From the IMG/VR virus record IMGVR_UViG_3300007533_000025, positions 1 to 21,874 of that record: a DNA stretch of 21,874 bases, one strand, 5' to 3'. Positions 1-7,015 of the stretch are shown here, piece after piece. The notes under the pieces are model-generated. The model was given only the letters and a program-made list of their open reading frames with translations. It was not told the origin of the DNA and ran no database searches. The DNA is from a virus. Numbering within the stretch: position 1 is the stretch's first letter; each line of letters begins with the position of its first letter. A program made the translations under genes and the position numbers.

Positions 1-77
1 CGCTGGCAGATTGGAAAGAGGCACTACAAAAGACTTCGACGTGGTCTAATCACTATCGCGTATACATGCACCAGTAA
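1..77 (+). CDS. Possible 3' end of a rightward gene (partial)
   Basis: Reading from base 3, the plus strand is open through the window edge and ends in TAA at 75-77. The tail contains LADWKEALQK and ends YRVYMHQ. It has a protein-like mix of residues and would converge on the minus-strand gene ending at 99, leaving about 21 bases between them. Only 24 codons are visible, no family can be recognised, and another plus frame also stays open to 47-49. This is a tentative call. Confidence 0.3.
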   Translation, partial: LADWKEALQKTSTWSNHYRVYMHQ

Positions 78-98
78 GATCACGCGCTACAGCACGTC

Positions 99-680
99 CT
101 ACTTCTCGTTGTCGTCCTTCTCTTTGGCTGGCTGGACATACTCCTCGTTGAGTGCCAGCCAATCGACGTACTCGTTGAACTGATATGTCAAGCGTTGCAG
201 CTTCAGGTCCTTCTCTGGCAGACTATCGTACGAGATGGTGATGTGAGGGATGAACTGATCGTAGGACTGCTGAAGGTCGGGCCATTCCCGCACGATGGCA
301 TCATGGCGTGCCGAGACCGCCTCATCCTCAAATTTGGCCACAAGGACATTGTTGCCATCCGACCCCTTCCAGACTTCCAGTTCAAAACCGTTGATCATGT
401 ATGGGTCTTCCAGTACGCCCTCGGACACGAAACCCTTCATGAAATCCGTGGTATAGATCAGGGTACAGTGGAGTTCTTCCTTGGGGACCGGATTCTCAAT
501 GTCATAGTCCTCGCAGAAGTTCATGATCTTGTCAGATGAGGAGCGATCCACGGACAAGGCAATGAAAGTGCCCAAGTCCTGATACAACTCAATCGCACTG
601 TCTTGATTCTTCGCGCTGACATTCCCGCGATCCGGTCCTTCCTTCGGGGTGTCTTCTTGTAATATGTCGCTGATCTTCAT
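99..680 (-). CDS. 2H phosphoesterase, Acb1-like (anti-CBASS cyclic nucleotide phosphodiesterase)
   Basis: This 193-residue protein has the two H-x-T motifs of the 2H phosphoesterase fold: HCT at 71-73 (in ELHCTLIY) and HIT at 146-148 (in FIPHITISY). The spacing of about 75 residues and the hydrophobic strands around each motif fit a single-domain 2H enzyme. In phages with T4-like genes the best-known member is Acb1 (T4 gp57B, about 150 residues), which hydrolyses the cyclic nucleotide messengers of CBASS defence. RNA 2',3'-cyclic phosphodiesterase is the main alternative. The fold appears to begin near residue 35. The preceding segment starts MKISDILQE and is then polar and Gly/Pro-rich, so it looks like an added leader rather than part of the enzyme. 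The ATG lies exactly six bases after a late promoter element and has no ribosome site. The fold is secure; the Acb1 substrate is an inference. Confidence 0.75.
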   Translation of the reverse strand: MKISDILQEDTPKEGPDRGNVSAKNQDSAIELYQDLGTFIALSVDRSSSDKIMNFCEDYDIENPVPKEELHCTLIYTTDFMKGFVSEGVLEDPYMINGFELEVWKGSDGNNVLVAKFEDEAVSARHDAIVREWPDLQQSYDQFIPHITISYDSLPEKDLKLQRLTYQFNEYVDWLALNEEYVQPAKEKDDNEK

Positions 681-685
681 GTTCT

Positions 686-693
686 TATTTAGC
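686..693 (-). promoter_or_regulatory. T4-type late promoter element (GCTAAATA) for the 2H gene
   Basis: On the minus strand the element reads GCTAAATA, followed by AGAAC and the ATG at 680. In T4 the TATAAATA element spans -13 to -6, which puts the predicted transcript start on the A of this ATG. It differs from the plus-strand elements by C for A at the second position, as does the other minus-strand copy at 3619-3626. Confidence 0.55.
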
Positions 694-817
694 GATTCGC
701 GCGTTCAATGCACTTCGTCGGATGTCTTGTCGATTCATAGCCCTGTTTTGGTCGCTGCATAAAACGCGGACATACTTCGCCTTACGCCTCTATTCCCTCC
801 CTCAGTCTAGGCAAACC

Positions 818-835
818 GGGCAATGACAATTGCCC
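818..835. repeat. Short hairpin, 7-bp perfect stem
   Basis: GGGCAAT, loop GACA, ATTGCCC. Neither strand has a T-run after it, so it is not an obvious intrinsic terminator. It may be an operator or an RNA structure. Confidence 0.45.
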
Positions 836-942
836 TCCCTAGCTGTTACCCTAATGTTAAGTGAGTGTTTGTACAGGATTTTTTGTACTTACCAAGCGTT
901 CAATAGTGGAACACGGCATTTCCTCCATGGACCACTACTGTC

Positions 943-977
943 AACTTCTCACTTATCACTATTGGTATAGAGAAGTT
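943..977. repeat. Inverted repeat, 8-bp arms
   Basis: AACTTCTC (943-950) and GAGAAGTT (970-977) are perfect inverted copies separated by 19 bases, inside the stretch without genes. Function unknown. Confidence 0.4.
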
Positions 978-1431
978 ACAAGAAGCTACATGAGGATGAG
1001 AGAACTACTACATATCCTGACCAGAGATACAGTCTTGTGTTCTTCCTCATGGCTACAGAATCGTTTATCGGCCTAGTTTTTCTCATGGATTTCGCCATGC
1101 CGTGTCAAGATTACATAGTTCGACCGTTTATGGTTGCTGTCTATAGCTACAGCTTAACCGACTCGCGCAATCTCATGCTCTGATCCGATCCTGCACCTGA
1201 CAACTGCAACATCAGGCGGTCCCACCTTGTTTCAATCGAAACGATAGACTTCTCGAATCGACCTACTCCTGACCGGGACATGAGAGATAAAGTCCGAACC
1301 TGTGGCGTAGGATTCTTATGCTCTTGTTCTTGTACAAATCCACTGAGCCGAGTCCCTTTACATTTGTATAGCGGCAAGAAAAGTCCTCTACCTGTAAATC
1401 CGCTTGCTGCTGTGGTCATCATCTCCCGTGG

Positions 1432-1989
1432 TTATAGGATCGAGCTATCATAGTATGGACCCTGAAGCTGTTTATCAAGTTCAATCTCAATCTGACTTTG
1501 TGCCTCTTTGGCGCCGGTCTTGGCCAGACGGTCAGCCGTATGATTCCAGTGGGAGGCCGCATGGCCTTTTATCCACGACCACTCGACGTGTTCATGGAAG
1601 GCGTTGGCGGCATCAAGCTGTTCCCACAGGTCACGGTTAGCGACCTCCACGCCACCATTCCTTTTGCCCTTGGCTTTCTTGGTCTTCTTCTTCTTCCAAT
1701 TGCGCTGTTTCCAGCGCGGAATCCACTTGGTGATACCATTGATCAGGTATTGGGAATCGGTGTAGATGGTGATGCGTGAAGGCACATCAACGAACGTCAG
1801 GGCACGCAGTGCCGCTGTCATCTCCATACGGTTGTTTGTGGTGGACTTCTCCGTACCGTATAGCTCCCCTAGCTTCTCACCCGAAGTCCCGCATATGAAC
1901 ACGACACCCCAGCCTCCGGGGCCTTGTGGATTCTCCAGACAGGAGCCATCCGTATAGACGACGATCTGTTGTCTGGAATCTCCGGCCAC
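1432..1989 (-). CDS. rnhA: Ribonuclease HI
   Basis: This 185-residue protein degrades the RNA strand of RNA:DNA hybrids, such as replication primers. All four acidic catalytic residues of the bacterial RNase HI family are visible: D14 in YTDGSC, E56 in NNRMEM, D78 in YTDSQY and D153 in NHTAD. The conserved WIKGHA loop is at 139-144. The basic handle region (about 93-111) is unusually lysine-rich. This type differs from the T4 Rnh protein, which is a 5'-nuclease of the FEN family. Translation would start at GTG 1989-1987, directly after the TAG of the upstream gene and in the same frame. There is no Shine-Dalgarno sequence; the preceding bases read CTCCTCTAG. Expression may therefore depend on reinitiation or readthrough. 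The gene is the last of the leftward block. Confidence 0.93.
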   Translation of the reverse strand: MAGDSRQQIVVYTDGSCLENPQGPGGWGVVFICGTSGEKLGELYGTEKSTTNNRMEMTAALRALTFVDVPSRITIYTDSQYLINGITKWIPRWKQRNWKKKKTKKAKGKRNGGVEVANRDLWEQLDAANAFHEHVEWSWIKGHAASHWNHTADRLAKTGAKEAQSQIEIELDKQLQGPYYDSSIL

Positions 1990-2805
1990 CTAGAGGAGGT
2001 CCATGGCTATGATGTCGTCGATGTCGTGTTGCGATCTCACGTCGTGATAGAACGTCATCGTGATCCATAGTATGGACTCGTTCCACAAAACGCCAGACAG
2101 CGGCTTGCCGATTCGCAGCAGGTCAGACGCAACAAACTCTATGTCATATACGTGGGAATCGCTTCCAATGGGTGCGGAGACGTATACAAGGGGCACGTAT
2201 ACAAGGGGTATACGTGCAAGAATGACCGACGGAATTCTTTCCACGGTGTCAATCTTGACGAAGCGGGAGAGCCGGATGCGGATGCGGATGAAGTTTGGAT
2301 CGACTCCGATACAGGCAGCGGTCGTGCGAATGAGGTCTGGCAGTTGCCGCAGGTAATGAAACTTGTGGTTTTTCGGTGGGACCATGACTTGCAGTTTGGT
2401 GCGTTTGCATGTGTCATCGTGGTCCCAACTCCAAGACAGGGTGTTGTTCCAAAACAGGGTATGGCATGTGTGTTCGTCGAACGGATCACGCGCGGGCACA
2501 TCCGAGGCGTTCAGGTTGTGGTGCCAACTATCCCGGATGCGGTCGATCACACGACACCACCACTCTCTTGTGGGAGTTATGTAAGCGGGACTTTCTGAGA
2601 TTGGTGGCACCATTGGTTCGGGCAAGATGATCGCCTTTCTCAAATGCGAGGGGAAACGAGAATGCGACTCGATTCGATGCCGAGCCCAATCCACATATGT
2701 CTGGATGCCGAGTGGCTTGAATGGGTCGCCTTTAGGCAAGACAATAGTGTAGGATGTCACCTGAACAGACCTCGTGATCGGCACGTATGGGCAGTATATC
2801 ACCAT
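1990..2805 (-). CDS. Hypothetical protein, 271 residues
   Basis: I do not recognise this protein. It is rich in aromatic, His and Arg residues (for example WWCRVIDRIRDSW and SWSWDHDD), with no obvious catalytic motif, signal peptide or membrane segment. Two internal short repeats are present: IRIRIR, and a duplicated PLVYV encoded by a 15-bp tandem repeat. The ATG lies one base after the TAA of the upstream gene (ATGTAAAATG on the minus strand), indicating translational coupling. Its TAG stop is immediately followed, in the same frame, by the GTG start of RNase HI, so readthrough would yield a protein of about 457 residues. It may be part of the nucleic acid metabolism block judging only from its neighbours. 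Confidence 0.7.
   Translation of the reverse strand: MVIYCPYVPITRSVQVTSYTIVLPKGDPFKPLGIQTYVDWARHRIESHSRFPSHLRKAIILPEPMVPPISESPAYITPTREWWCRVIDRIRDSWHHNLNASDVPARDPFDEHTCHTLFWNNTLSWSWDHDDTCKRTKLQVMVPPKNHKFHYLRQLPDLIRTTAACIGVDPNFIRIRIRLSRFVKIDTVERIPSVILARIPLVYVPLVYVSAPIGSDSHVYDIEFVASDLLRIGKPLSGVLWNESILWITMTFYHDVRSQHDIDDIIAMDLL
2180..2209. repeat. 15-bp tandem direct repeat inside a coding region
   Basis: ACGTATACAAGGGGC is followed directly by ACGTATACAAGGGGT. On the minus strand this encodes the duplicated PLVYV of the 271-residue protein. The length is a multiple of three, so the frame is kept. Confidence 0.8.
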
Positions 2806-2806
2806 T

Positions 2807-3085
2807 TTACATGATCCGGTCGCGAAAACCTTCCCAATAGGATTTTGATCGAATAGACGCTTTGATGTGTCCGTGGATGTCTTCCGAGACGTATTTCAAC
2901 TGTCTTTTGATCTCCTGCATGACACTGTCCTTGAATTGGGTCTTGGTCTCGTCATCGACGGGGCGCAGCTCGACCGAATGAAAGGCGTTGATCAGAGTCC
3001 CGATCCTGTACAGTGGGTTCTTGGCGGTCATCCGCTGTTCCCGTCCCTCGCGCGCGCATGATATCATATGTTTGTTGTGGATCAT
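2807..3085 (-). CDS. Hypothetical small protein
   Basis: This is a small, mostly charged protein with no recognised domain. The core runs from NPLYRIGTLINAF to a C-terminal helix containing VMQEIKRQLKYVSEDI. I placed the start at the ATG at 3085 because it overlaps the upstream TGA as ATGA, with GGAAG about nine bases before it. A TTG at 3100 would extend the protein to 97 residues. An internal ATG (MTAKNPLY) preceded by GGGACGGGAAC is a real alternative and would shorten it. It is tightly packed between the nuclease gene and the 271-residue gene, so it is probably translated as part of the same leftward transcript. Confidence 0.65.
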   Translation of the reverse strand: MIHNKHMISCAREGREQRMTAKNPLYRIGTLINAFHSVELRPVDDETKTQFKDSVMQEIKRQLKYVSEDIHGHIKASIRSKSYWEGFRDRIM

Positions 3086-3576
3086 GCGCTGAGCTTCCAA
3101 TGCTTCAGGAACACGAGTGCATCATCCAAAGGCATGACATACCAATTGTGGTAGCTCATGTAGCTCATGATGGTACTCATGTCTGGTAGATTCGGGTTTG
3201 AATGAAACGCCGCATAGGTGCCCTTGCGATTGATCTTGAAGATGATGACCGGCAGTTTGTTGATGTGGTCCGCATCTGTCTCTGCTTGCACGATCCATTC
3301 GTCAAATACCTTGCAACTGCCCTGCATGATCTGGTGGAACTTGGGGTCATCCCCATAGGCTTTGCATTCGATGCAGAAGGGAAAATCCGAATCCCCTGCA
3401 ATCAGGTCCCCCGCCAGAATCTCGTTCACATCGAGTCGGTCGAACGAACCCCGGTTCTGTCCGCCGACGTAGGCGCCGGAGCCGGGTGTGGGTCGAAACT
3501 GGATATCAAATGCTTCGCTCAGTACCTTGCCGATGTGGCGTTCGAATGAAGCGCCCTTCTTTTTCCCGTTTATCAT
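3082..3576 (-). CDS. PD-(D/E)XK nuclease, Holliday junction resolvase-like
   Basis: This 164-residue protein has the layout of archaeal Hjc-type and related phage resolvases. An N-terminal helix with a conserved Glu (GASFERHIGKVL, E12) is followed by RPTPGSGA, a metal-binding Asp (GDLIA, D57), and the ECK motif (E70, K72) of the PD-(D/E)XK superfamily. A role cleaving branched DNA before packaging, as T4 endonuclease VII does with an unrelated fold, would fit its position directly after the gp46/gp47-like genes. A different structure-specific or restriction-like nuclease cannot be excluded. The ATG has no clear ribosome site. A late-type element and a structured leader lie between it and the end of the gp46-like gene. 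It overlaps the next gene by four bases. Confidence 0.8.
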   Translation of the reverse strand: MINGKKKGASFERHIGKVLSEAFDIQFRPTPGSGAYVGGQNRGSFDRLDVNEILAGDLIAGDSDFPFCIECKAYGDDPKFHQIMQGSCKVFDEWIVQAETDADHINKLPVIIFKINRKGTYAAFHSNPNLPDMSTIMSYMSYHNWYVMPLDDALVFLKHWKLSA

Positions 3577-3616
3577 TGTTGTTATGCCAGTTAGCCCCCT
3601 TTGCGGGGGAGATGGC
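3577..3616 (-). promoter_or_regulatory. Structured 5' leader of the resolvase-like gene
   Basis: On the minus strand, just after the late element, an inner stem CCCCC / GGGGG with loop GCAAA sits within a possible outer stem GCCA / TGGC. No T-run follows in either direction, so it is not a standard terminator. It would lie in the 37-base leader predicted from the late element. It might protect the RNA, or control translation of a gene that lacks a visible ribosome site. Confidence 0.45.
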
Positions 3617-3618
3617 TC

Positions 3619-3626
3619 TATTTAGG
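3619..3626 (-). promoter_or_regulatory. T4-type late promoter element (CCTAAATA) for the nuclease gene
   Basis: The minus strand reads CCTAAATAG in the short gap between the gp46-like and nuclease genes. By T4 geometry transcription would start near 3613, giving a 37-base leader before the ATG at 3576. It would allow the nuclease, two unknown genes and RNase HI to be transcribed late, independently of the genes upstream. Confidence 0.45.
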
Positions 3627-3650
3627 CCGAGCCAAGCCCCGGTCATGTAT

Positions 3651-5945
3651 CTATCCGGCCTCCAGTTCACTAAAGCCGTTGTGTTTGACGACCTTGATGA
3701 TCTTGTCCACCCTTGGCAACAGATCGTCCCGGTGCGAGATGATCATCGTGTGATCGGCGTAGCCCTTGATCAGGTTGAATACCTGATTGAATCCGGCCTG
3801 ATCCAGCGCGCTGTCAAGATACTCGTCGATCATCAGGAGATTGGTACTCTTGCCGAGCATCCCGTTCAGATCACGGAACGCCAATGAGGTCGCCAGATTC
3901 AGGCGCAGACGCTCGCCCCGCGAGAGGTTACCGTAACTGACTGGCTCGTCCAGCATGTAGAAGAGGTCCACGGACAGGTCCGGGTTGATCTGCATGAGAT
4001 GCTGGCTGTCGAGCCTTGACAGGTACATGTTCGCCCGCTTGTTGATGTACGGCACGTATTGGTTGATGATGTTCTTTCGAATGAAACTGTTGTTGTCTGT
4101 CAGCAGCTTCACGAGTATGCCGTAGTGGTCATCGATCTTCTGGAGCCGATAGAGTTCGTCCCGATCCTCGGACTGAAGCAGTCCGGCCATCCCCTTCAAC
4201 TGTTCCGTGTACGGGTTCTCTTCCTGTTTCATGGACTCTATCTCTGCAACCAGCGCGTCCCGATCCCGCTCGACGCGTTGCAACTCACGCAGAGACAGAA
4301 GTTCGTTGTCACGAATGCGGGCCTCGACCTTTTCGATGTCGGCCTGCACGACCTTCTTCTCGGCAATGGCGGCATCGAGGTCCTGTTTCGCACGGGCCAG
4401 TTCAGCGTCTTGTGCTTCGAGCTTGTCACTGATTGCGTCGATATCCTGAATGCTCAGGATGCCCGCCAATTCATTTAGAATCCGGGTTTCGGTCTGTTCC
4501 ATGCGTTCGATGCGGTCGGCTTCGCCGGCATCGAGGCCGTGGATCGACGCCTTGAGTTGATCCAGTTCATGGGATTTGGCCATTGCGGCCTTCTCGTTCA
4601 GGTCGATGCTCGCCCGACCCATGAATTGCTGTGCCTCTCGCGTTCCCGATTCGATCTTGTGACGGGCCGATTCGATCCGGGGGGCGAGTTCATCGATGGT
4701 CCGTTCGAGGTCTTCGGTCTCTCGCAGCAGGGCGTCAATGTCGTCCTTCAGCGCCTTTTCGACCTCGGAGTTGACGTATTTCTGTTTGCAGTATGGACAC
4801 TTGCCGCTTTGGATGTGTTCGAGTTCGGACCGCTTGCCGTCCAATTCCTTGCCGATTCTCTGATGCTCATCGCTTGCATCGCGTTCCGTGCGTTCCAGTG
4901 TGGCGAGCTGTTCGCGCTCCGTGTCGATCTCGTGTATCTTGTTGATGAGTCCTTCGGCGTCAAAATCGCCAAATTCGTCATCAAGGCGCTGTGTCAGTTT
5001 TTGTCGAGCCGCCTCATTGTCGCTCCGGATCGATTCCTTGCTTTCAAGCTGGTCCAGCGCATCCAGTCGGGCATCGATTTGCGCCTTGCGCAGGTTATAC
5101 TCCGAGACCTTGGTCTCATGCTCACCGACGACCGTCTCCATTTCCTTGAGCTGTTCCTTCCGTGCCTCATGGTTTTCGAGCGCTTGGAAGTTGGCGTCCA
5201 TCTCATTTTCGATGAACGACTCGATGGTATTCAAGGCCGTACGCCGACTGATTGTAAGTTGCTCCTGATCGGCATCCCATGTGCGCGCCTTCTCCGTGAG
5301 GGCGTTGATCCTCTCCTGTACCTTTGCGTTGTTGGCTTGCGCCGATTCGACCCGCTGTTCTTCCATCTTGATGTCGGTACGATTGTCCTTTGCCCGGCTC
5401 TTCAGGGAGTCCGCGCGCTGCGTCAGCATGTTCAGTGCCAACAGCTCTTCCATGAAGTCCCGCTGTTCGCTACCCTTCATGGCCATGAACGGGGACGTGT
5501 GTGGATACAACAGACAGGTGTTGATGAAGATGTCGAAGGTCATGCCGATGATGTCCTGAATCAGCGCATCGGTGTTGTTCGCCGAGTCCTTCGTGCATTC
5601 CTTGCCGTCCTGATAGACTTCTACCTTGTTCGGCTTGCGCCCGCGTACAACCTCGTAGACGTGTGTGGCGGTGCTGAAGATCAAGCGACACTCCATGTTC
5701 TTCTTGTTGGTGAAGTTGATGAAGTTGTCCTGCTTGATGCGATCCAGTCCCTCTCCAAACAGGGTCCATACCACGGCCTGCAACAGGGCTGTCTTGCCGG
5801 CACCATTCTTGGATTCCCCCGCATCTCCCTTGTCCCGGTTTTCACCGATGATGAGCGCGGTCAGTTCCTCATTCAGGGGAACCGTGGTGGGGGCGTTTCC
5901 GAATGACCAGAAGTTACGTAGTGTTATCGATTGAAAATGAATCAT
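3651..5945 (-). CDS. 46: Recombination nuclease ATPase subunit, T4 gp46-like (Rad50/SbcC family)
   Basis: This 764-residue SMC-type ATPase partners with the gp47-like nuclease next to it in processing DNA ends for recombination-dependent replication. All expected parts are visible: Walker A GESKNGAGKT at 43-52, long coiled coils on each side of a zinc-hook CPYC (C383, C386), an ABC signature NLSRGERLRLN near 672, Walker B NLLMIDE near 701, and a histidine switch in MIISHRDD near 735. It is longer than T4 gp46 (560 residues), mainly in the coiled coils. Its ATG overlaps the TGA of the upstream gene (ATGA), the usual coupling for a two-subunit complex. A long antisense open frame lies within it and looks like a shadow of regular codon use. 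Confidence 0.96.
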   Translation of the reverse strand: MIHFQSITLRNFWSFGNAPTTVPLNEELTALIIGENRDKGDAGESKNGAGKTALLQAVVWTLFGEGLDRIKQDNFINFTNKKNMECRLIFSTATHVYEVVRGRKPNKVEVYQDGKECTKDSANNTDALIQDIIGMTFDIFINTCLLYPHTSPFMAMKGSEQRDFMEELLALNMLTQRADSLKSRAKDNRTDIKMEEQRVESAQANNAKVQERINALTEKARTWDADQEQLTISRRTALNTIESFIENEMDANFQALENHEARKEQLKEMETVVGEHETKVSEYNLRKAQIDARLDALDQLESKESIRSDNEAARQKLTQRLDDEFGDFDAEGLINKIHEIDTEREQLATLERTERDASDEHQRIGKELDGKRSELEHIQSGKCPYCKQKYVNSEVEKALKDDIDALLRETEDLERTIDELAPRIESARHKIESGTREAQQFMGRASIDLNEKAAMAKSHELDQLKASIHGLDAGEADRIERMEQTETRILNELAGILSIQDIDAISDKLEAQDAELARAKQDLDAAIAEKKVVQADIEKVEARIRDNELLSLRELQRVERDRDALVAEIESMKQEENPYTEQLKGMAGLLQSEDRDELYRLQKIDDHYGILVKLLTDNNSFIRKNIINQYVPYINKRANMYLSRLDSQHLMQINPDLSVDLFYMLDEPVSYGNLSRGERLRLNLATSLAFRDLNGMLGKSTNLLMIDEYLDSALDQAGFNQVFNLIKGYADHTMIISHRDDLLPRVDKIIKVVKHNGFSELEAG

Positions 5946-7015
5946 GATTGTTCTTCAGCGACCTCGCGATATAGATCAATCAACAAGTCTCGGTCAATGC
6001 CCTCGATTTCATCGCTGGCTTGAAGGTACTTGACGACCGCCTCGTCTATGTTTTCAACGGATTCGATCTCTTCACTGTTCACGGACTCGACCAACTCCTT
6101 GTATCGGCTCGGGGTATAGTTGATCTTGGTGGTGCGGAACCCGTCATTTTCCAGTTTCTCCTTGATCTTGTCCATTGTCTCGTCATCGATGTCCTCATCG
6201 ATGTTGACCCGCACGGAAGTGTTCTCGGGATCGCCCTTGAGACTGTCGCCCTTGAGGAATTCCTCATGGCCAATGGACCTGACCGTGGCGATATGGAGAT
6301 CGCGGAACTCCAACTCTCCCGTATCGAGGTCGAGGATGGCGAAGCCGCGCTGATCGTCGTTGGCATCGTTGAAGTTGAAGGGGATCGGGGAACCGACGTA
6401 GGTCACGTTGTCCTTTTGTTGGCGCATGTGATAATGCCCGGTCAGGACATGTTCTGCGGACTTGAACACGCGATGGGAGCGGCCGTGTTCCATGACATAG
6501 TGGTCATTCATTCGAAACTTGTTGAATTCGAAGTGACCGAAGACGAACCGTGGTTTTTTTCGATTGAAAAGTTCCACGACTTGGTCCCATTCTTCTGACC
6601 CCGTGACCCATGGGACGAGCATCAGATCGCCCTCGATCCGGGGTCCTTGATCATGGACCGTGAGATACTGGTCCAGCACCGAGGCCGATGTACAGTCCCG
6701 ACTGTGGCGGTAGTAGAGGTCATGGTTGCCAACGATCAGATCGGGCTGATCCCCCACCAGACCCCGGAAGTTGACTAGCTTGCGGGCACCCAAGACGCCG
6801 GTCTCCAAGGTTCGCACGTCAATCTTGTCGCGGTGATGGAAGTAATCCCCGGCGATCACCAGACGGTCAATCCCCTCCTCCTTTCGAACGAAATCAATCC
6901 GGTCCAACACGGCAAGCAGGTTGTCGCCGGTTCGTTCGGAGTTGTTGTTCTCGCCAAAGTGGAGATCGGCGACGATGATGACCTTGTTATTCTTCTTCGT
7001 CTTTGTGTGATTCAT
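5942..7015 (-). CDS. 47: Recombination nuclease subunit, T4 gp47-like (Mre11/SbcD family)
   Basis: This is the Mre11-type metallophosphoesterase and nuclease partner of the gp46-like ATPase. Numbered from the chosen start, the phosphoesterase motifs are VADLHFG (D17, H19), AGDYFHHRD (D57), GNHD (N97, H98, D99), GHFEF (H161) and TGHYH (H194, H196), which together bind two metal ions. The start is taken as the ATG at 7015 (357 residues): GGAA lies seven bases upstream, and the overlap with the sigma gene is then about 29 bases. An upstream ATG at 7063 would add 16 basic residues but overlap by 77 bases. The order sigma–47–46 matches T4. Confidence 0.94.
   Translation of the reverse strand: MNHTKTKKNNKVIIVADLHFGENNNSERTGDNLLAVLDRIDFVRKEEGIDRLVIAGDYFHHRDKIDVRTLETGVLGARKLVNFRGLVGDQPDLIVGNHDLYYRHSRDCTSASVLDQYLTVHDQGPRIEGDLMLVPWVTGSEEWDQVVELFNRKKPRFVFGHFEFNKFRMNDHYVMEHGRSHRVFKSAEHVLTGHYHMRQQKDNVTYVGSPIPFNFNDANDDQRGFAILDLDTGELEFRDLHIATVRSIGHEEFLKGDSLKGDPENTSVRVNIDEDIDDETMDKIKEKLENDGFRTTKINYTPSRYKELVESVNSEEIESVENIDEAVVKYLQASDEIEGIDRDLLIDLYREVAEEQS

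Larger units (their letters stand above)
681..1431. other. Gene-poor stretch of about 750 bases with inverted repeats
   Basis: No open frame here has a good start, ribosome site and protein-like composition together. The small frames at 861-1076 (plus) and 1147-1422 (minus) look like chance. Visible structure includes a 7-bp hairpin at 818-835, an 8-bp inverted repeat at 943-977, and two TTTGTAC direct repeats near 866-887. The texture is less GC-rich and less codon-like than the genes on either side. It could hold early promoters, a small RNA or decayed genes. I could not fold a tRNA from it by eye. Confidence 0.5.

Noticed and set aside
861-1076. 71-codon plus-strand frame in the gene-poor stretch
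   Set aside because: The start lacks a ribosome site and the translation has an odd mix of residues with no visible domain.
1100-1300. Possible tRNA-like pieces (TTCGA sequences) in the gene-poor stretch
   Set aside because: I could not pair acceptor, D, anticodon and T arms consistently on either strand.
1147-1422. 91-codon minus-strand frame just after RNase HI
   Set aside because: It starts nine bases after the RNase HI stop, but the ribosome site GGGAG touches the ATG and the translation looks random. It could be real, but I cannot support it.
3596-3616. G/C hairpin as an intrinsic terminator for the gp46-like gene
   Set aside because: No T-run follows the stem in either direction. It fits a leader structure better.
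4539-5906. 455-codon open frame on the plus strand
   Set aside because: It lies wholly antisense to the gp46-like gene, whose motifs are all present. It arises from regular codon use in the coiled coils and has no recognisable protein features.
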